Positions 1 to 10,190 of a stretch of DNA of 64,000 nt are shown one piece after another. The notes beneath the pieces were generated by a model, which did not search any database, was not told where the DNA came from, and worked only from the letters and a program-made list of their open reading frames with translations. Within the stretch, counting starts at the first letter, position 1; the number at the start of each line of letters is the position of its first letter. Origin of the DNA: Blasia pusilla (lineage: Eukaryota > Marchantiophyta > Marchantiopsida > Blasiales); contig CM114272.1 of NCBI GenBank assembly GCA_050084515.1, positions 36,518,001 to 36,582,000 on the forward strand, in the 5' to 3' direction. Both the position numbers and the translations under genes were made by a program.

Positions 1-1450
1 GGTGCGGAAAAGCTAATTGCAATGTTACTAGCTTCTCCAAATCATGTGAACAACTAAAGTAATGATTCCTAACGTATTTAAATTCTCATGGTGTTGATAA
101 TCTCCAAACTTACTTGGCATTCTGAAAAGAAGCCCTCATATTGTGGTTTCATGTAGGAGTCTCTCGATGGAACACGTAGTAGATCGACCTTTGGGTGTTC
201 AATGGTTGGTGACTCGCAACTTAGAAAAGGAGTAAATACTATCCTCGGAATGACTTAGCCACATGGAATATCTCCAAATAGTACTAGGACCAACATCGAC
301 CAAGGGACCTCTTCCTTGGTAAGACTCAATCGGCATCATCTATACTATCAAGGATTTCACACAGACTTAGATCATGCCAAAAGAGACTTGAGATTGCGCG
401 TGGTGGTTCCATCAATTCGACCATGGAGGATAAGACCTTCTTGGAAACCATTAGAAATGAGTGCAGAAATTAAATCTTTGAGTTTTAGCATCTGGAAGAG
501 TTTGAGATGACATACATTTTTTTGAAGCATCATTCTCCTTTGACTACCTTCTTACAATTTATGACGTGTAAGGGTTTTGCCCTTGCATCCCTCTTGCACA
601 CGAGAGGTGCAAAAACTATTGTAATGCTACCATTTCAAGAGTTGAAATGAAAGGACTTTACCCTTGCATGTTGTGTTTGATTTTCTCCTTCAACCTCGCA
701 TCACATTTTTAATGTTTGTATCTTTGGATTGTGATCAAAGAAATCTTTCCTATTGACTCGGCCTAGATCTAGTAAAATCATGTTGCTTTTTGAATTGCAC
801 GAGGTCTTGCTCTTCTACCTTGCTTATTGGATCATTGGAACTTGAAAAGTATTTGCATAAGACTAGGGTGTGCAAAATTTCTCCACATAGCTAGTGACTA
901 TTTTGGTTTGGAGTCCTGTGGAACTCAGAAGAATGACGATAGTCTTGTCGATTGAAGGCTGCAATTTTGGAGCACTTATAAGAGAGTTATCTTACCCGAT
1001 TGTATTCACTTTGGGACATGAAAATAAGACTCCTCGTGGAGGTCGAGCGGCCCTATTCGAACCATTGAAGTATTTTGACGAGTCATGTAAAGGTTGGTTA
1101 AATTTGGATAGCGAGCAACACATTTTGTTTTTGGCGTGGTGGAAATCAAAACCACCACGATACTGTAGAGCATTTTGTGAAGTTTCCAAAATGAAAGGCA
1201 TCATTGTCACAAGATATTTTTCTAATGATAGTGTTGATAAACTATCTTGAACTTGTACGGCTCAGTATATCCAACGGCCACTTCCAAGCTCCATAGGAGT
1301 TCATCCGATAGTGCGATTTGTCCTCTTATTCTAGAAAGGTAATGTGAGTACCTTCCCATTGTGAACTATTTTTAACCAATATTTCACCTTTAAATTTCAA
1401 ATTATTCTTAATAATAAAATATTTCGCGTAGCTTGCATCGACGCTACTTG
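1..1450 (+). repeat. Large inverted repeat R1, copy 1
   Basis: This stretch matches, in reverse orientation, most of 20167-22090. Shared landmarks include TAATGATTCCTAAC near 61, ATACTATCCTCGG near 238, GACCTCTTCCTTGG near 306, and CGACGCTACTTG near 1440, where the similarity stops and the tandem array begins. The copies differ by many substitutions, so the duplication is old. Copy 1 lacks a 398-bp segment that copy 2 carries. Scattered frames are open (894-1250 is the longest) but no known domain is recognisable. It is probably part of the same unidentified element as the minus-strand coding relic at 18.4-25.9 kb, here lying on the plus strand. Confidence 0.7.
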
Positions 1451-1453
1451 TAT

Positions 1454-2880
1454 TTCCCAAATGAAATCCTCAAACTCTTTCTTGGCTACCTCACCATTGG
1501 AGCTATAGAGCTAGTTCTCAAAATGACAAAGGGCATTCAAAATTGTAGTTCCCAAATAAAATCCTCAAACTCTTTCTTGGCTACCTCACCATTGGAGCTA
1601 TAGAGCTAGTTCTCAAAATGACAAGGAGGATCAATCACAACTCAAGTTCCAATTCTAGCGACAAAACTTGAGCTCAATCGATGACATTCTGAACTCTAGT
1701 TCCCTAATGAGATTGCAGGTCTAATTCTTGACTTTCTCACCGTTAGACCTATGGATCTAGTTCTCGAAATGAAAAGGAGGATCTATCATAACTTAGGTTT
1801 TGATTCTAGAGATGAGAACCGATCCCTAAACGAGGGCTTTCGGAGCTTTAGTTCCCAAATCAAATTGGTGGCCTCTTTGCCGGCTACTTGACCATCGAAC
1901 TATAGATCAAGTTCTCAAAATGAGATGGAGATCAATTAGAACTCAATGACGAAATTGAGCGTGAAAGGGGCTTTCAGGTGAAGTTCCCAAATCAAATCAC
2001 TCGCTTTTTCCCATCTTCTAGACCATCGAACTACAACTCTACTTCTAGAAATGAGAAGGAGGATCAATTGGAACTCAGATTCAATTCCCAGAGACGAGAA
2101 TAGATCGCTAAACAAGGACTTTCAAAATTGGAGTTCCCAAATCAAATCGCTCAACTCTTTAATTTTCCGGCTATCTTACCATCTAAACTAAAGATCCACT
2201 TCTCGAGATAAAAAGGAGAATCTATCGCAACTAAGATTTTAGTTCGAGAGACAAAAATGGATCTCCAAGTGATGGCATTCAGAATTATAGATCCCAAATA
2301 AAATCGCAATCCACTTTTGCGGCTACCTCACCAACTCAACTATAGATCGAGTTCTTGAATTGAAAAGGAGGATCAATCAGAACTCAGATTCTGATTCTAG
2401 AGACGAGAACAAATCCTTAAACGAGGGCATTTGGAATTGTAGCTCCCAAATGAGATTGTAGGCCTGCTAATGAGTTGCCTCACCATCGAATCATATATCT
2501 AGTTCTCAAAATTAGAAGGAGGATCAATCGGAAATCATGTTAGGGTTCCAAAGACAAGAGCGAATCCTAAAACGAGAGCATTTGAAACTATAGATCCCAA
2601 ATCAAATTGCTAGCCTCTTTTGAACGAGGGCATTCGAAACTATAGATCCCAAATCAAATGGCTACCTCACTAATAAAACTATAGATTGAGTTTTTGAATT
2701 GAAAAGGAGGATCAATCGGAACTCACATTCTAGTCCAAGAAAACGAGAACAAATTTCTAAACAAGGGTATTTAGAACTATAATTCCCAAATCAAATCGTT
2801 GGCCTCTTAAGCAATGCCTCACCATTAAAACTATAGATCCAGTTGTCAAAATGAGAAAGAGGATCATTTGAGAACTGTTC
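1454..2880. repeat. Degenerate tandem array 1 (unit roughly 110-130 bp)
   Basis: Units carry the recurring order: CTCACCAT..GAACTATAGATC, then AGTTCTCAAAATGA.AAGGAGGATCAATC, then GAACTCAG, a purine-rich GAGACGAGAAC block, GAGGGCATT, and GTTCCCAAATCAAATCG. Most units have diverged, but 1454-1548 and 1549-1625 are an almost identical 95-bp duplication, so turnover has continued. The same unit type, in the same orientation, makes up the array at 36210-37720. No open frame is conserved through the units, so this is satellite-like DNA or the internal tandem region of a larger transposon. Confidence 0.75.
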
Positions 2881-3705
2881 CTCTATTGCTACAACTATTC
2901 TCTCTAGAGCAAGATTTCTTTCCTCCAATGCTAGACATGAGAACGAGAATTATGGCATATTAGTTAGAAATTGAGCCCGAAATGAGTTCAAGAGACCTCT
3001 ACCAAGGTCGATGAATCGACATGATACTAGTTAGACTTATAGTTGATATGGCAAACGCATCGGATTTTCAAATCAATTATATAACTAGAGCGATCAGAAT
3101 TTTAGAACCTTAACCTACTCCTCATTTTCCCATCTATATTTAAGGGTAAGAGTTCTTGGGGTCCTAATTGGCTTCATCGGCTATGTCTCAAAGGTCTTGA
3201 ATGAGACCTTTTGAAAGATGTGGAATGGCTTCATTTGTTACCTCATCTAGGGGATCCCCAAGTGGCTTATGGGATTCTCTCCCAATATTTTCTCTGACGT
3301 CCTTCCTACCTTCTTTGCACTTGTCCTCCCACTTCAAGGTTCTTACATTGGTTGGCCTCTTTTGACGCTTCTATCTTGGCAACTTTTGGTCAATTTCTTG
3401 GCCTGAATATTTTTTAAGGAGAGGGTGGTGACTTTGCATCATGACAAGCTATCTTGCCTATTTCTTTTGGAGGGGAGGGACTGTCCTCCATAGTCGTATC
3501 TACTCCCATAACCTTTTTGGGGGGTTAGGCGTTGGTAGCATTGATTATGGCTTCTACCCCTTTAAGTCAACTCATTACGGAAGGGATTGATCGACTTCAA
3601 AAGCATATTTTTGAGAATCTGCATCAAATCAACTTTTCTAACATTCTCTCCGAGGCATATTTTGATGCTAGTTGAGCTGTAGCAAGAGTACCGATGGATT
3701 TATGA
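2881..3705. other. Flank of array 1, no gene seen
   Basis: Bases 2890-3120 are homologous to 37540-37750, the flank of array 2. They share GAGAACGAGAATT, CATGATACTAGTT and GATTTTCAAATCA. Array plus flank is therefore one repeat family present twice. From about 3120 to 3705 there is unique-looking sequence with no open frame of note. Confidence 0.6.
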
Positions 3706-3709
3706 AAGT

Positions 3710-4584
3710 ATTCGAATTGGAGCAATTCTCTGGGCTGGATAGCCTGGCCAGGCCGGAGGTGATGCGTTAGCTCAGATTATCTACGGCGCCCGGAACCCGA
3801 GTAAGCTCTCCACTCACACACTCACTACCCGTATTCTAAAGGTTTTCAGAAAGCAGCTAGATTCTGGACTTCACTCGAGCTATTTCTAACCCGATTGGGC
3901 TCTTAAGAAAGAGAAGAAAATCATGCAAGAAGTTCTCATCCTGACGTGCGCCGTGCTAGCTCCCGGTTGTGACAGGCGGAAAACTGCCAATGACTTGGTA
4001 TCCGAGAGCTTTCACGCACACCCCCATGACAATAATGAATATGCGACCGGATGCTTCCAAATCTTACCCGGGTAGGACATACAGATTCTACAATCGAGAT
4101 ACTGTGTACGAGTTCGGCGACGGCCTCACTTACAGTAACTTCACCCGCTCCTTCATCGGTTCCGGTCCAGGAACTCTCAGTAGCCCCCACTGCAGCGCAA
4201 CAATTTTGCTCACATGATGGCATGGGATGCTCAGATAAGGATGTTGCAGCTTGCTCGGCTCTGGAGCTGACCGTGGAAGTGGCTGTGAAGAACAGCCACT
4301 GGCGGGAGGGCACGGACATCGTGCTGCTGTATGCGAGCCCTCCGAACGCTGGGAGGGATGGGCTGCCGCTCAAGCAGCTCATCAACTTTGTGCGGGTAGA
4401 TGTGGCAGGAAACAATGTGGCCTCTGTCAAGTTTCTTGTTCAGCCTTGCCGACATCTCACGACTGTGGACAGGCAGGGAATGAAGGTTTTGCCCGTTGGC
4501 ACACATACTCTTTCTGTTTCCAGAGGTCCACTGTTGGAGAGTCCGTTGGAAGTGTTGACAGTAGAGGTCACGTCCGCCTATTAG
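3710..4584 (+). pseudogene. Beta-D-xylosidase (GH3) pseudogene, copy A, 3' fragment
   Basis: This is the 3' end of a plant GH3 beta-D-xylosidase/alpha-L-arabinofuranosidase gene, an apoplastic enzyme family that trims xylan and arabinan side chains. The first exon piece (3710-3800) reads IRIGAILWAG-stop-PGQAGG, with TAG at 3740-3742 where the family has Tyr in a WAGYPG motif. A good donor (GTAAGC) follows at 3801, and the acceptor before 3976 restores the family phrase [12 protein letters not shown]. The second exon carries [20 protein letters not shown] and then the C-terminal fibronectin III-like domain, ending in VTSAY and a stop at 4582. A one-base frameshift at about 4155-4165 separates these two parts. 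Everything upstream (signal peptide, N-terminal barrel, nucleophile region) is missing. It is a nonfunctional truncated relic. Identification is secure at family level; xylosidase versus arabinofuranosidase specificity cannot be told. Confidence 0.85.
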
Positions 4585-5380
4585 ACATCGGGTTTTTCCG
4601 AGCGTCATCGATGGAGATCGAGTCTACTGGAGGTGCTCGTCGTATCTGCGGGGTGCACATCTATTGGAGGTCCTCATAGTATGGCTCAATTAGATCTGGA
4701 GATTTTCTTGGTTTAGATTTGATTAGCTTAGCCTTGCCGTCTGGGCCCATGGGCCCTTCATGTCTGATTACTGGCCTCGGCATCCATCCGTCCGAGAACT
4801 GTAGAGTTCAAGCTTCTAGGCTTGGACTATCCCTGGAAGCGATTAGCTTTGGATTTCCTCCAGATATGATGAAGCGGAATCAAAGGATTATTCGTTGCAA
4901 AACGATACTATAAGTGGCTGTCACGATTTATCTCCGAATAAATGGAGCGGATTGTTCTGGAGTTATTTGCTTCATGTCCTTTTCATGCACATGAATTTGT
5001 GGACCGCCTTCAAGAGGTATTAAACGTAACGGACATTTGCAAACTAGAGCAATGCATCGCAAGCTCTAGTTTTGGAGCAGCCACAGGAAGAAACTATGAA
5101 TCCTGATCCTTCGCGATGGCAAACAAGTTATTTAATTCAGTCACTGGTCGAGAAAATGAGAGAGAGGCCACACATGGCACGAAGAACAACGAATCGGGAG
5201 TTACATTAAACTCTGAATTTTGACGCTTCTTAGAAATTAGAAACTAGACAGATCCAGCTGCCTTTATGGCTGGATATATCATATCAGGAGGAGGAGACAA
5301 GAGAGGAAAATGGAAAACAGCAAAATGTCGAGGGTAAGTGCACTACCCACACAACTCACACTAGCGCTCGAGGCTATCGT
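4585..5380. other. 3' flank of GH3 copy A, no gene seen
   Basis: This segment is duplicated downstream of copy B (12634-13360). It contains no recognisable coding sequence on either strand. It probably includes the old 3' UTR and intergenic spacer of the ancestral xylosidase gene. Confidence 0.5.
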
Positions 5381-5395
5381 CCTCTGCCCCTATCG

Positions 5396-6000
5396 TCAAT
5401 CATGAGATTCAGAAAAGGCCCGAATTTCGCTGTGCTTGTAGCTCATGCAAGTCCAACAAGTCCCTTCTCGTAGCGATGTGTTACCAGGGTAAAGTGAGTT
5501 GGAGTTCGTCTTCCAGTAGCTCACATTTGAAGCTCCTTTCTGTTTACACCGTTTGGGCAATCTAGTCCCCAAGTTCAGTCCGATAGTATTTGCAATCCGC
5601 ACACCTCCGTCATCCGGTCCCTGAAATCTCTCCATTGCTTTGACACAAAGGTGAACATTGACGGCTAGGATCGACACCCGCTGTGTCTACTTTTCTGATT
5701 GTCACTCTCACATAATCGTGCTGAGGTTTTCCACAATTTTCTTGACATGCACCGAGCAGATTCCAAGGGAAAATAGGTCTCACGAACTTTATTGATATCG
5801 GTGAATCAATTGGAAACTCAATGCACGGATAATTCATACACACTGATCTCCCCATTTCTGAATAAATCTCAATGAGACTTTCGGTTTGGTTCCTTCTTGT
5901 GTAATAGGCACAAACAGTGCTGTTGGTTTATGACTTGAATAAATGGAATCACCCGTCCCGTTTACCACCTTCCACATCTTGTCGCACTCCTGAGCCGGCA
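5396..6000 (-). pseudogene. Unrecognised coding-like relic, left copy
   Basis: Reading leftward, frames carry WKVVNGTGDSIY near 5970, LFVPITQEGTKPK near 5900, and a 5610-5855 frame with several Cys (CMNYPC, CQENCGKP). The frame at 5396-5677 then contains RFQGPDDGGVRIANTIG, NLGTRLPKRC and SLYPGNTSLREG. The last frame is preserved at the amino-acid level in the duplicate at 13366-13644, with mostly conservative changes. Frames change at about 5690 and 5865, so it is broken. I do not recognise the family. It would converge on the xylosidase gene. It may be a relic of a real neighbouring gene or just a long frame carried by duplication. Confidence 0.35.
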
Positions 6001-6864
6001 TATATCCACTTTATTATAAAATAAATTTCAAAAGAGGAGTAAAAAATTGCATAAAAGGGTGTAAAAAGAAAATGGCAACAACCAATGTAAAGGGCGCAAT
6101 CTTCATCTCACGCTGGTCATTGTGAGGTTCAAAAAGAGATTGTCTCGGTCGAGATGTAGGAACGAGAAGCTTCTCAAAGACAAGTTTTCAGTCGTGTACA
6201 AAGACATACCCACTACTCTTGCTTTTGCGTTGGGGCTCGTGTCCAATTTTGCTATCCAATTCCCACACCACAGCCTACATCAAAGCCAGCTCCCAATTGC
6301 ATACCTGGAAATCCCTTCCCAATGCCGCCTCGAAGCAAATGATATGATAGCAGATTTTCTCGCGAATGCCCAAAACCTGTGACATCCAGCAACGAATTCG
6401 AACAGAAAAAGACAAATTACCACTCCATACACACGGACAGAAAAGATCCGCGTGCTCGGATTTCACTGCTCTTTCTCCAATGCTTTTCGGCTGATGCAGA
6501 AGGGAGGAGCCGGATATATCAGCCCATAAATTCAGCACTTTGCTTTATGTACCTCTATTGCGCCTCGAGAGCAATAACTTGTCCCGTGGCAGTTTCAATC
6601 AGCTAAATTCATTCCGACTTGCCACAATTAGCACGACCATCGTGTGGATAATTTGGGGATAAGGGTACTTCTAATTTCGATCTTCAGTTCCATTATCATC
6701 CGCAGCTTCGATCTCGCACAATTTCCAGTTAACATCCACGTATCGGCGTCTAGTAATTGAACCTTAGCAATTCGAGACTCAAATCTCTCTGAGGAGGACT
6801 CCAAGCCTCCTAACGTCCACTTCCAGCACTGTCGATCCCGCCCTATTTGCAGTCGTAGGGAACC
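6001..6864. other. Right part of the left duplicated block, no gene seen
   Basis: Short frames exist on both strands, but none shows a recognisable domain or is conserved in the partner copy. The partner carries about 1 kb of different DNA (13968-15015) in place of roughly 125 bp here. Confidence 0.4.
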
Positions 6865-6898
6865 CATTCTTACAGAGCTCGAAGGCTCTGTAAGAATG
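6865..6898. repeat. Perfect hairpin, arms 14 nt, loop 6
   Basis: CATTCTTACAGAGC (6865-6878) is followed after TCGAAG by its exact reverse complement (6885-6898). It lies beyond the well-aligned part of the duplicated block. Confidence 0.9.
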
Positions 6899-6959
6899 TC
6901 GGCAGCAGCCGGGATCCTTCCTTCATCATCCGGATATGGCGGTGGAGACAATAGGCTCT

Positions 6960-8510
6960 TCTCTCGTTAGTATCGCAATCACCATCCTATTATAGGAACG
7001 TGATAATTGAGTCTGAAACTGTAGTCCGGACTTTATCTCTAAATGAAACTGGAGTAGGGGCTTATCTCTAATGAATTAACCGAAACGGTAGTCCGGGCTT
7101 ATCTCTAACTGATTTGTAGAGATAGGTCTTCTCCGTAGATTCATTAAATGGACTGTTGATTTCTGCGGTTCATTTCCGGATATGACCAATTCGTTCATTA
7201 ATTGTGTTCTCCCCTTCTAGTTTTCTTCATTTGAAAGATTCTACTTTTCGCTAAGACTTCCTTCTCATCTTCTCTCCTCTATCAAAGCTACAACAAACCT
7301 TTGTTGGGGACTTGGTGCTCTTCTTCCACAGTTGTGCCCTAGCCTTAACCTTTTATACGCACTCGGTCTAGTAGATGATGGGATGGATGGTGTGAGTCAT
7401 GTCCCTCAAATTGTGGAGATTCTTGTTGAGTACAATGAATTCACACTAGTAAAATGGACGTGCTTGTGCAATGTACTTATGACACATCCTAAGTTTTTTT
7501 CCTTGTTTGGTATAATATATCTCTCAATTCTTTTTAGAATAGGATTTTGTTGAAAAATTCTTCTAAATCTATGAAAGGTACTAGACATGTTTTTTATCAT
7601 ATTGTGAGGCTTCATCAAGTTTAAAATATTTTTCCTATGTATGTATTTTCACTATTTATGTAACCTTTTTCAAATAGACTCGAATATTGATGAGAAAATT
7701 AATTTCAAATTCTCCATGCATATATTTATGCTATTTCCTTTCGTGGAGAGGTGATATGACATGAAACTTTTTTTTTTTTTAAATGTTACGCTTTTGGAAA
7801 AAAATGGAGAGATTTTCCTCATTCAATAATTGCCCTTCCTCAAATAATTTCATATATTCTTGTACTCATAGACCTAATTTCAAAAATATTTATGCACAAC
7901 CACATAACTTATGACCTATATCTTAGTGGGAAGTGCTATATCTTAGTGGGAAGATATACCACACTATATCTTCCCACTAAATACGGGATCTTCCAAATGT
8001 GACAAAGTTTGTGATCGCGAATGTGTTCGTGCGGGCCCATCTTTCATCTCGATATGGCGGTGGAGGACCCTTACTAGACTTCGACTAACCCAGTTTTCAA
8101 GGAAGAGGCTAGTGTCCCAAAGGTCGAAGTGGTACAACGTAAACGCTACACTCCGCTGCATATAAAAACATAATCACATCAGAATTTTGGAGCGGGAAAA
8201 ATTTTGGAAGGCCTGATGTGATGTTGAAAAATCATTTATAAGAAGTGAAATTAAGAAAAGAAAAAAGTGAGATGATATATTCCTTCTTATAGAAAAAAAA
8301 ATCATTTTGTAGTACAAATAGAACTCTTGATTCAAAGAAATGAATCTAATTAATTAAGGAGTAGTTTGTTAGATATTAAATATAACTTCACAATAGAATG
8401 AATAGATATTACATCCTTTCATGGAGTTAGAATCAATTTTCGATATAAATATTTTGTTTCTTAAAGAATATAAAGATATATGCAACATTAAAAATTCGAC
8501 TTGTCTTAAC
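6960..8510. other. AT-rich spacer with a tandem repeat and hairpin
   Basis: No gene is recognised. At 7918-7954 the 17-mer TATATCTTAGTGGGAAG occurs twice in tandem (period 20). The second copy then forms the left arm of a perfect hairpin (7943-7958 with 7965-7980, arms 16 nt, spacer CCACAC). The rest is low-GC sequence with A/T homopolymers. Confidence 0.6.
7943..7980. repeat. Perfect hairpin, arms 16 nt, loop 6
   Basis: Left arm TTAGTGGGAAGATATA pairs exactly with TATATCTTCCCACTAA. The arm is itself part of an upstream direct repeat, so one stretch is present twice directly and once inverted within about 65 bp. Confidence 0.9.
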
Positions 8511-8519
8511 GATCTCCTT

Positions 8520-9120
8520 ATTAGTAAGATACCTTAAACACTTCCATGCAGTGCACGGGGGAATTCTCGGGGCTCCAGCAAGGATCGCGTCTCTCGAGGA
8601 GCTCAGGAGGTTGGGGATTGAATGCACCTAATTCGGGGGATGCTACTCTGGTCAGCCTTTCCAGTGCAGATGTTCTTGTGGCCTCGGATCTTCTTCTAGC
8701 AGCAAGGTCCCTGGCAAGACTCCGACCGCCCGCGACCTTCACCACGGACAGGGAAAAGCAACAGAAACGGTGAGAGGAGCAACAGAGGATTTGATGCGGC
8801 GCTGTTGCGAGTTAGAAGAACGTAACCGACGACCCTCTGAAGGTGCAGGGAAGAGAAGGCAGCGTTCATGATCCCGAGGCTGAAGCGCAGATTGCAACCA
8901 CTTGCGCCAGGAGTCCCCGAACGCCAAGCGCAAAGGAAGTAGCTCCTGAAGCCGCAAGCGAATGGGGCCAAAGGCTCCTGGGCCAGGTGTGCGGCACCAA
9001 ATGCTACGAGAATTGGCCGAAGCAAGAAGACCATAAAAGAATCTTCACCTTCCTTCCCGATCCGCCTTTTTTTCCCGCAACCAACCCAACATCGCATCTA
9101 CGAGTGCGATAAATTGCAGT
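8520..9120. other. GC-richer stretch, unassigned
   Basis: Base composition rises sharply compared with both flanks. Open frames of 70-130 codons overlap on both strands (for example 8843-9112 plus and 8696-9097 minus), as expected in GC-rich DNA, and none shows a known motif. It lies about 750 bp upstream of the GH3 copy B start and could be old 5' flank or an unrelated gene relic. Confidence 0.35.
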
Positions 9121-9240
9121 TCAAAGCACTTTGGAGAGCTTCCGGCATTGTCTCTCCTCCAAAACTCACATTTTGATGGCAACGATAAGATCCTTCATAA
9201 GAGTCTCCTCCGGACGGTCTTGTTAAGGATGATCCAGTTA

Positions 9241-9273
9241 TCCTAAGGATGGTCTACTAGACCATCATTAGGA
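9241..9273. repeat. Near-perfect palindrome, arms 16 nt, spacer 1
   Basis: TCCTAAGGATGGTCTA, one C, then TAGACCATCATTAGGA. The arms are complementary except at one position. Confidence 0.85.
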
Positions 9274-9434
9274 TCCGAGTCCTTTGTGACTCCACCCGGA
9301 TCTAATAATTGTAATTATATATTCAACACTATTCCTAGTGAGATAAGATATATAATTCATGATTCCAAAGTCCTAGATTTTTTCAAAAGTGTTGATATTG
9401 GAACATTTAGGCTCTAGTTTCTAATTGTGGATGC

Positions 9435-9598
9435 GAGACGATTCTCATGCTCTAATAGTAGGATTCTCATGCTCTCATAGTAGGATTCTCATGCTCTAAT
9501 AGTGGATTTGAAGTTTGAGACGATTCTCATGCTCTAATAGTAGGATTCTCATGCTCTCATAGTAGGATTCTCATGCTCTAATAGTGGATTTGAAGTTT
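9435..9598. repeat. Perfect 2 x 82-bp tandem duplication with internal 23-24 nt repeats
   Basis: Bases 9435-9516 and 9517-9598 are identical. Each unit contains three copies of a GATTCTCATGCTCT..TAGT subunit followed by GGATTTGAAGTTT. This is a small higher-order repeat, recently formed because the two units have not diverged. Confidence 0.9.
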
Positions 9599-10080
9599 GA
9601 GTGACAGCTCTATTTTGGGCCATTTTGGAGCCTCATTTCCTCGCAAGGACTATCTCCTTGTCCGAGATGAAAAATAACATCCTCTCGCAGCCCTCAACCG
9701 CCCGTCTTCCCAACTAGATTCCGCGCCCTTGCCATCGTCAAGCTTTGAGCTCGCCTACAAAAAGGCACTTGCAGACCCGAAAGAAGCATTCTCACTACAC
9801 CCGAAAGAAGCATTCTCCATTCTTAAGTTTCGACATTTCTCTTGCAGCCTTACTGAAGTCATGAGGTACACCAAGAGAATACTTGTGTCAGTTCTACTGG
9901 TATTGTGCCATGCAGTATTCGGGCAAGAGTATGCTTGTCATGTCGAACAGGAGTTCCCGTTCTGCAACAAAGCACTACCAATTCTGGACAGAGTAGAGGA
10001 TTTACTCGACAGACTGATCACGGAAGAGAAGATTGAACTGCTTGTCAACTTGGCAACTCGTCTGTCAAGGCTGGGCGTGA

Positions 10081-10106
10081 CATTCATAGTGTCCCCACTA
10101 TGAATG
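10081..10106. repeat. Hairpin inserted in GH3 exon 1, arms 11 nt, loop 4
   Basis: CATTCATAGTG (10081-10091) is the exact reverse complement of CACTATGAATG (10096-10106). The right arm is genuine coding sequence (Tyr-Glu-Trp of YEWWNEAL). The left arm and its edges add about 13 nt absent from the protein family, shifting the frame. Confidence 0.85.
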
Positions 10107-10157
10107 GTGGAACGAAGCGCTCCACCGGGTGGCCAACAGCCCCGGCGTCAGCTTGGA

Positions 10158-10190
10158 CGGCGCCATCAAAGCGGCGCTTTGATGGCGCCG
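10158..10190. repeat. Palindrome in GH3 exon 1, arms 16 nt, spacer 1
   Basis: CGGCGCCATCAAAGCG is followed by one G and its exact reverse complement. The left arm encodes the family's DGAIKAA. The right arm replaces the expected short link to FPQPILTAASF and puts TGA in frame at 10180-10182. Confidence 0.9.

Larger units (their letters stand above)
4291..6830. repeat. Segmental duplication, left copy
   Basis: From AACAGCCACTGGCGGG at 4291 this segment follows 12312 onwards closely, through the GH3 3' end, the 3' flank and the minus-strand coding-like relic, to about 5965 against 13966. Similarity resumes at 6093 against 15017 (AATCTTCATCTCACGCTGG), and weaker similarity is seen again around 6670-6770 against 15115-15230. 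The copies differ by substitutions and small indels. Copy A has about 60 bp around the GH3 stop codon that copy B has lost. The shared sequence shows that a gene and its downstream flank were duplicated together. Confidence 0.85.

Noticed and set aside
894-1250. 118-codon plus-strand frame in R1 copy 1
   Set aside because: Composition is ordinary but no domain is visible, and the inverted copy has several breaks in the matching frame. Treated as part of the repeat.
1454-2880. CRISPR-like array
   Set aside because: Units of 110-130 bp vary throughout, with no constant repeat and unique spacers, and the setting is a plant nuclear genome.
8696-9112. Frames of 89-133 codons on both strands
   Set aside because: Mutually overlapping with no recognisable domain; explained by local GC content.
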